DNA of 64,000 nt from assembly GCF_901709675.1 (NCBI RefSeq), contig NC_051099.1, forward strand, positions 8,990,001 through 9,054,000. The letters run 5' to 3'. The notes beneath the pieces are model-generated. The model saw nothing but the letters and a program-made list of their open reading frames with translations. It had not been told where the DNA came from and did no database searches. This stretch comes from Syngnathus acus (taxonomy: Eukaryota > Chordata > Actinopteri > Syngnathiformes > Syngnathidae). The position numbers and the translations under genes were made by a program. Below, piece by piece: positions 58,605 through 64,000 of this stretch (position 1 is the first letter of the stretch; the number at the start of each line of letters is the position of its first letter).

Positions 58605-59535
58605 TATATATATATATATATAAATTCTCAATGTTCATTCATCAACGACATTGACAATAAAAATACAGTAGTCTACTCTTCTATTTACAGTACTATACTG
58701 GCTATTGTGATTTGTTACAGTAATGCTTCGACTACTGTGTTCACTGTAATACTTATACTACTGTGATTAACAATTACAGCAATCGACTGCAAAAGGCAGT
58801 AAGTAAGGCTACTGTGTTTAATACAGTAAGTAACCGTAGATTTCACAGCCATTTTTAACAGTGTATGGTTCGGCAGAGCCTACACTATGGAGGTCCAAAC
58901 ACCTGATTTATCGTGTAAATTTGTGATGATGCATATCTGAACTGGTCTCGCAAAGGTAACAGCAGAAGTCACACTGATTTGCAGGTATGTTATTTGTTGT
59001 GAGTTCATGCATTGTGTTGGTTTTGTTCTTTGAACAAGGTGATGTTCATGTACAGCTCATTTTGTGCACCAGTACACCACCAGCACCATCTGTCTTAAAT
59101 TTGAAAAAAATATAATTGTATTTTTCACTAAAGAGGGGTTCGGTGAATGCATATATGAAATTAGTGGGGTTCGGTTCCTCCAACAAGGTTAAGAACCAGT
59201 GTTAAACTCGCTATTGACGTTTTTTATTTTGACACCACGCGGAAGCAGTGTTCCGCACACACATTTTATTTTGAAAGAAAAATACGGAAAAGGTTTAAGT
59301 CGCTACGTTCAAATGACGTCTGCTCCCCGGGGCCGCGAGCGACAGCACTGTTTTCATCAGCAGGGTTCGGGCTCTCTGTTTAACGGACTCGCCACGGCTG
59401 CCCTACAAGCGAGGCTGCCTGGAACTACCATTCTTTCTGTCGATCGCTGTCGTAGCCGAAGAAGTTGGACTAACGTCTCCTGCCCAGATAAACTTTTGGA
59501 CTTTTTCCGCGTCGTTTTTATGTCCAGAAAGAAGG
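58605..59535. other. Upstream region of the FCHSD-like gene with hAT remnant
   Basis: The part 58650-58860 is full of TACAGTA/TACTGTG phrases and looks like an old repeat. The part 59125-59206 (GGGGTTCGGTGAATGC, CCTCCAACAAGGTTAAGAAC) is a decayed hAT right end without its partner. The stretch 59210-59535 is the likely promoter and 5' leader. Confidence 0.45.
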
Positions 59536-60965
59536 ATGCAACCCCCACCACGAAAGGTGACCCCCCCCCCCCCCCAACACACATGCACGCACACACGCAC
59601 ACACACACGCACACCCTCCCGTCCCGAGTTTGCCTGTAGCCTCAGAAGCTAACGTTACTCGACGAAGTGGTGCATATTTAATGGTTGCCGGACCACGACG
59701 GCAAAACACAATTTTGCCTTTGACATTATATTTGCCAAACGGATTGGTTTTTATTACAATATATGCATATATATGCCTCTTAAAGTTGTTGTACCACAAG
59801 TGTGGGAATAGTTTCGCTTAACTTAAAGTACCCTTTTCCCCATTCGAATTAAATAGCATTCTCAATTGCACACAAACATCACTTTTCTATTATTATTATT
59901 TTTTTATCACTACATTACTCAGGTTTTACGATTAACGTCAAAGATGTTACATCGGCGCGCAAGTGGTTTGTTAAAGCGGTTCTAAAGTTCAAGTAAGTAT
60001 CACTTCTCTTCACTGGTAACCCGCACTGAAACGAGCGGAGGGCAGCGTTAGTGGGTTCCGGAGGGGAATCCAAGTGACGACCTCCCTCAAACCAAAAGTA
60101 GATCGTATTTTTGTCCGGGACGAATATGAGAGTGGACCCAGCTTGATCACATGCGCGTCTCATTAAGTCGTGCCTTTTTACGACGGTCTGAAGGTATGAG
60201 TGAATGTTTTTTTTTTTACGGTTGTTTGGTTCATGGCGCTCTCTTTCGCGTCAGTAGTGAATAAATTAAAAACTTATAGTTGCTTAAAGCTGTTAAACTC
60301 TCAAGTCATTCATTTTGAAATAGTGTCCTCATTTACCGACGTAGTGTACGCAAATTGGAACGCGCAGCAATCTGTCACGAACGCAGCAGTAAAGACAAGT
60401 ATAGTCAGGGACGTACAAAACAAACAGACAAACAAGCCAAGAAAGACAAAAAACACATTTGTCATCTCCCTCCACAGGTCCGGGTCACCCAGGAGCTGAA
60501 ACACATTCACGGCGAGCAGCTGAGCAGACTGCACGTCAAACACCAGACTGAGTGTGACCTCCTGGAAGACCTGAGGTGAGCGCTCTCATGTCTAATCGTG
60601 CTTTGGGATCAACAATGTCAAAAGGGGAAGTCAAGTAACAGCCGAGAAATGCGCAATTTTGCGCCATCAACCGAGGACTTCCCGTGTTATGAGTTTGAAC
60701 AAGCTTGCGTAAAGACAAAACACGTCGTTCGAGAGCAAGTGGGAGAGCAGCAGACAGCCAAGCAGACACGACGTCAGTGTCGTTTGCAAAGATGCACTTC
60801 CTAAAGGTTGCAGTCGCGTTTTGGGCTCCCCGCTTCCCGTCTGCAGCTACCAGCCGGCTCTGAACCTTGCCAACAGTTGGCCGGCCGTTAAGACACGGGA
60901 CAGCCGCCAGATGTTCCCGTCGCCATCAGAGTGGAGCGGGGGGAGCTCCCAGGAAACCATGGCAG
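59536..60965 (+). CDS. FCHSD1/2-like F-BAR protein, first three exons
   Basis: Exon 1 (59536-59556) encodes MQPPPRK, the exact N-terminus of FCHSD proteins, and ends at a GT donor. Exon 2 (60478-60575) reads VRVTQELKHIHGEQLSRLH, then KHQTECDLLEDLR, the first helix of the F-BAR domain. Exon 3 (60847-60965) continues SYQPALNLANSWPAVKTRDS. The family has about 20 more residues (an AAIEREYAQ-type stretch and YLKR) in this part, so exon 3 is shortened in frame and its end (FPSPSEWSGGSS) no longer fits. FCHSD proteins bind curved membranes and promote actin assembly through WASP. Later exons (rest of F-BAR, two SH3 domains) are not in the window, where transposons follow. It may be a decaying copy or a diverged gene running past the end. 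Confidence 0.65.
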
Positions 60966-61250
60966 GTCGTTGAGAGGCGTGGCGCGGCTCGAGTCTGGAC
61001 ATGTTTACCGGCTTTGTGATGATTTTTGCTGTGCTCGGCTTTTATTCATGGCAGTGACCTCCCTCTTAAAGTGCAGCTATAAATGACACCAGAGTGTCCC
61101 CCCTGAGCTTGGTTCCTCGGCTTTTAAATCAGCTCCCCATCGTTTTCGCATTTGACGCTTTGTCTTTAGAGTTGACAAATGAAGCGCTCGGAAATAATAC
61201 AGAAGCGTCATTGAGAAAAATTTGAATGAACAAAATGACAATCACTAGAT
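60966..61250. other. Spacer after FCHSD-like exon 3
   Basis: No further exon could be joined in frame. The next 2.7 kb are transposons. Confidence 0.35.
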
Positions 61251-61378
61251 CAGGGGTCACCAACACGGTGCCCGCGGGCACCAGGTCGCCCGTGAGGACC
61301 GCATGAGTCGCCCGAAGGACTGTTCTAAAATTAGCTCAAATAGCGGCACTTGTCAGTGAGCTGCATCTATTTATTTTA
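61251..61378 (+). mobile_element. hAT family 5, second copy, left part
   Basis: Begins CAGGGGTCACCAACACGG after CACTAGAT and matches 43870-43975 and 44657-44686 closely. Element T interrupts it at the same TA as in the first copy. The other end is not found in the window. Confidence 0.82.
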
Positions 61379-61735
61379 CAGTCAAACCTCGGTTTTCGAA
61401 CGCCCCGGTTCTCGAACAAATCGGAATTCGAACAAAAAATTCGAGATTTTTTTGCTTCGGTTGTCAAACAAAATTCGGAGGTCGAACCTCGCGAGAAGAG
61501 CCGGGAGGACCCGAGAAAACCCGACTGCGCGGCCCGGATGCCGACTGACTCCGTTGTTATTGTATTTTCTATACTTTGGGGATTGCATTAACCCCTAATC
61601 ATGCTTCCAAAGAAAGCAAGTGGGAGCAGTAAAGCCATCCTAAAACACAAAGACGCTCTTAAAGCAATGCGACATTGAGCGCCCGGCGCGCTGCGGTTGC
61701 GGGATCGGACCAAATTAAGCTCCCTGCGCACTGAG

Positions 61736-62015
61736 CAGAGGCGTAGCCAAGCCGGGGCGGCGCCCCGGTTAGGACTCCCTGCGCCCCGGTTGAAAAAAAT
61801 CGAGCTTTTTCGATTCTTCATTTTCATGCCGTTTTTTTCTTTCGGTCTTGCGCGAATGTGCTTGCGCTATTCTATGTGCGCGATGTTATCCATTCACCGT
61901 TTGCCTCCCGGACCCGGATGTTGTTTTAGCGATCAGCGAACGCCGTGGGTGATGTTCGATTTTTTTTTCCTGTGGGCGTGCGCCCCTACTGGAAAAATTC
62001 CTGGCTACGCCTCTG
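61736..62015. mobile_element. hAT element, family 8 (280 bp), nested
   Basis: Ends CAGAGGCGTAGCCA and TGGCTACGCCTCTG are perfect mirrors with the exact duplication GCACTGAG at 61728-61735 and 62016-62023. The T copy at 45060 shows the empty site. Confidence 0.95.
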
Positions 62016-62383
62016 GCACTGAGGTCCACTTAAATTTTGGAAAGTACATCAGGACTTTAAAAATATTTTCTAAATTTTAGCGACGGCTCTGTCACAATAA
62101 TGCGACCAGCGCGGTGCAGTTGCGCGGTTGGCGACTCGCTACGGTTGCGCGTTCGGCGGTGTGCTGCAGTTGCGCGATCGGACAAAATTAAGCTCCCTGC
62201 GCACTTAGGTCCACTTAAATTTTGGAAAATACATCAGGACTTTAAAGATATTTTCTAAATTTCAGCGACGGCTCTGTCACAATAATGCAACCAGCGCGGT
62301 GCAGTTGCGCGGTGGACGACGCGCTACGGTTGCGCGTTCGGCGGTGCGCTGCAGTTGCGCGATCGGACAAATATGCGCAAATC

Positions 62384-63080
62384 GCAAACCGCATCGCTGG
62401 CGAAGAAGGCCCAGCGCCGCCTGTACTTCCTTCGGAAACTCAGGCGAGCGGGAGCTCCTCCGGCCGTCATGACTACATTTTACCGCGGCACCATTGAGAG
62501 CGTCCTCTCCAGCTGTATTGCTGTTTGGGGTGGCAGCTGCACTGACTACGACTTGAAGGCCCTGCAGCGCATAGTGAAAACGGCTAGTAAGACTATTGGT
62601 GCTTCTCTCCCCTCCTTGAAGGACATTTACACCTCCCATCTCACCCGCAAGGCGACCAAGATTGTGAGTGATGTGAGTCACCCCGCTCACTCTTTGTTTG
62701 ATCTTCTGCCCTCTGGGAGGCGGTACAGGAGTCTGCGCTCCCGCACCACCAGACTCTCCAACAGCTTCGTACTCCAGGCTGTTAGGATCCTGAACTCGCT
62801 TTCAGCGTAGCGTCCTGTTCTTGCTGTCTGCTGTATGCACACTGGCTCGGTTTTGCTCCTCTTATTTATTGGATTATTGGTTTATTATTTATTCATCGCT
62901 CATTTTATTTATTATTTTTTATTTATTATTTATGGTTTGTGCCTTCTTGTTTTTGTTTTGTGTCGCCTACTTGTATGTCTCGTCACCGTGGGATGGAGGA
63001 AACGGAATTTCGGTTTCTTTGAGTGTCTTGGCATATGAAGGGATTGACAATAAAGCTGACTTTGACTTTGACTTTGAAAT
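62384..63080 (+). mobile_element. 5'-truncated L2/CR1-like LINE
   Basis: It encodes the C-terminal part of the LINE protein: KKAQRRLYFLRKLRRAGAPP, then FYRGTIESVLSSCIAVWGG, LKALQRIVKTAS, LLPSGRRYRSLRSRTTRL and VRILNSLS, stop at about 62808. The 3' tail is ACAATAAAGCTGACTTTGAC with repeated TGACTT units. Truncation at the 5' end is typical of LINE insertion. It splits element T between GCGCAAAT and GAAAAAATGC. Confidence 0.9.
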
Positions 63081-63124
63081 GAAAAAATGCTTAAAAAAGG
63101 CGGTTTTTGTCTTGAGAAGTATTA

Positions 63125-64000
63125 CCGTTTTTTCCATGTATAATGCGCAAAATTTAACTAATTTATTGTCCTAAAATCTGGGGTGCGCATTATACATGGG
63201 TACAAATTTTTATTTATTTTTATTTTTTTTCTTTGAAGAAAATCATGGTACAACAATTTTTGAAGAAAATCTTGTCACGGATGGTTCTTTACAACGTCAC
63301 TTTCCTCTCTTTTCATTTTAACCTAACTGATCGCGGTGGTGCCTTTCTGGGCAGTCGGAGAAATCAACGCCAACAAAAAAAATACATCCAGCCTAGTTAA
63401 GAAATCACCAGAAAGATCACCATGACAATTGTGAATAATAAATAAATAATTATTATATATATTATATATATTATTATTATAATAATAAATAATAATTGTG
63501 ATAAATAACTGGAACATCACTCAAATATTGGTGATCCCGTTGAGAGTCTCACATATTTCTTCGCTATCGAGTTTGCTACTGCATGCGCAGTGATACTGAC
63601 CGGCAGAATAACATCCGGTTGTTCCCAAAGATGATCTTTTTTCTGAAATAATTTTACGTTTACGGACTTAAGTAACCCGGCCGGGTCGTACCAAAGACTA
63701 TAAAAATGGGACCCATTGCCTCCCTGCTTGGCACTCAGCATTAAGGGTTGGAATTGGGGGGTTAGATCACCAAATGATTCCCGAGCGCGGCGCCGCTGCT
63801 GCTCACTGCTCCCCTCTCCCCCAGGGGATGGATCAAAATCACACGGGGATGGGTCAAATGCAGAGGACAAATTTCACCACACCCAGATGCGTGTGTGACG
63901 ATCATTGGGACTTTAAAAAAAAAAAAAAAGTATTATACATGGGTACAGGCTTTTTTCCAGCATCGACATGCCATTTTTAGGGTGCGTATTATACATGGGG
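63125..64000. mobile_element. TA-flanked element W, copy 2, running off the window
   Basis: Starts CCGTTTTTTCCATGTATAAT after TA and matches 47201 onward. A SINE tail sits at 63676-63913. The right inverted end is being reached at the window edge (GTGCGTATTATACATGGGG). Confidence 0.8.
63676..63913 (+). mobile_element. SINE tail without tRNA head
   Basis: Shares CCGGCCGGGTCGTACC, ACTATAAAAATGGGACCCATT and GACGATCATTGGGACTTTAA with the full SINE at 29586-29884 but lacks the A/B-box head. Confidence 0.82.

Larger units (their letters stand above)
61379..63122 (+). mobile_element. TA-flanked element T, copy 2, with nested hAT and L2
   Basis: Opens CAGTCAAACCTCGGTTTTCG and is collinear with 44687-46487, with the ~180-bp units repeated at 62024-62203 and 62204-62370. 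It ends near GGCGGTTTTTGTCTTGAGAA, showing the bases that span the inversion cut in copy 1. Confidence 0.82.

Overview
The window is nuclear DNA of a ray-finned fish, almost certainly a teleost. It holds spliced vertebrate genes with GT-AG introns, and over half of the intergenic and intronic space is teleost-style transposons: hAT elements with 8-bp target duplications, TA-flanked inverted-repeat elements, RTE- and L2-like LINEs and a tRNA-derived SINE. I cannot name the species. No bacterial, viral, CRISPR or rRNA feature is present.

Host genes from left to right, mostly on the plus strand: RNASEK (3 exons, 1470-2429), BAP18/C17orf49 (6 exons, 3259-11302), OVCA2 (3 exons, 17489-21987), the mir-132/mir-212 microRNA pair on the minus strand (23653-24210), and SMG6 (19 exons, 29108-39282, a complete reading frame of 1469 residues). 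Beyond these come an unrecognised exon-like segment present as an inverted pair (42487-42713 and 46488-46690), a C2H2 zinc-finger remnant (52377-52668, minus), and the 5' end of an FCHSD1/2-type F-BAR gene (59536-60965). Human RNASEK/C17orf49 and OVCA2/mir-132-212/SMG6 also lie on one chromosome arm (17p13, from memory), so the gene content reflects an ancient block. HIC1 and DPH1, expected near OVCA2, are not seen.

Regulation: upstream of the microRNA pair on its own strand there is a 21-bp match to the REST/NRSF RE1 element (24887-24907), a long GT/GA microsatellite, CRE-like motifs and a perfect CArG box (25131-25465). This fits the known REST- and CREB-dependent control of mir-212/132.

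Transposon layout: the last BAP18 intron carries a 6-kb LINE on the minus strand, split by two hAT insertions that each have an intact 8-bp duplication. A second, apparently intact 1059-codon LINE lies at 55265-58444. Region 41217-46690 is a nested stack (Tc1-like > hAT > TA-flanked element > further hATs) rearranged by a roughly 4-kb inversion. The inversion can be read from the flipped halves of the Tc1-like and hAT elements and from the inverted duplicate of the exon-like segment at its ends. This inversion, which appears to have split a promoter and first exon, and the conserved microRNA locus with its regulatory sites are the most notable features.
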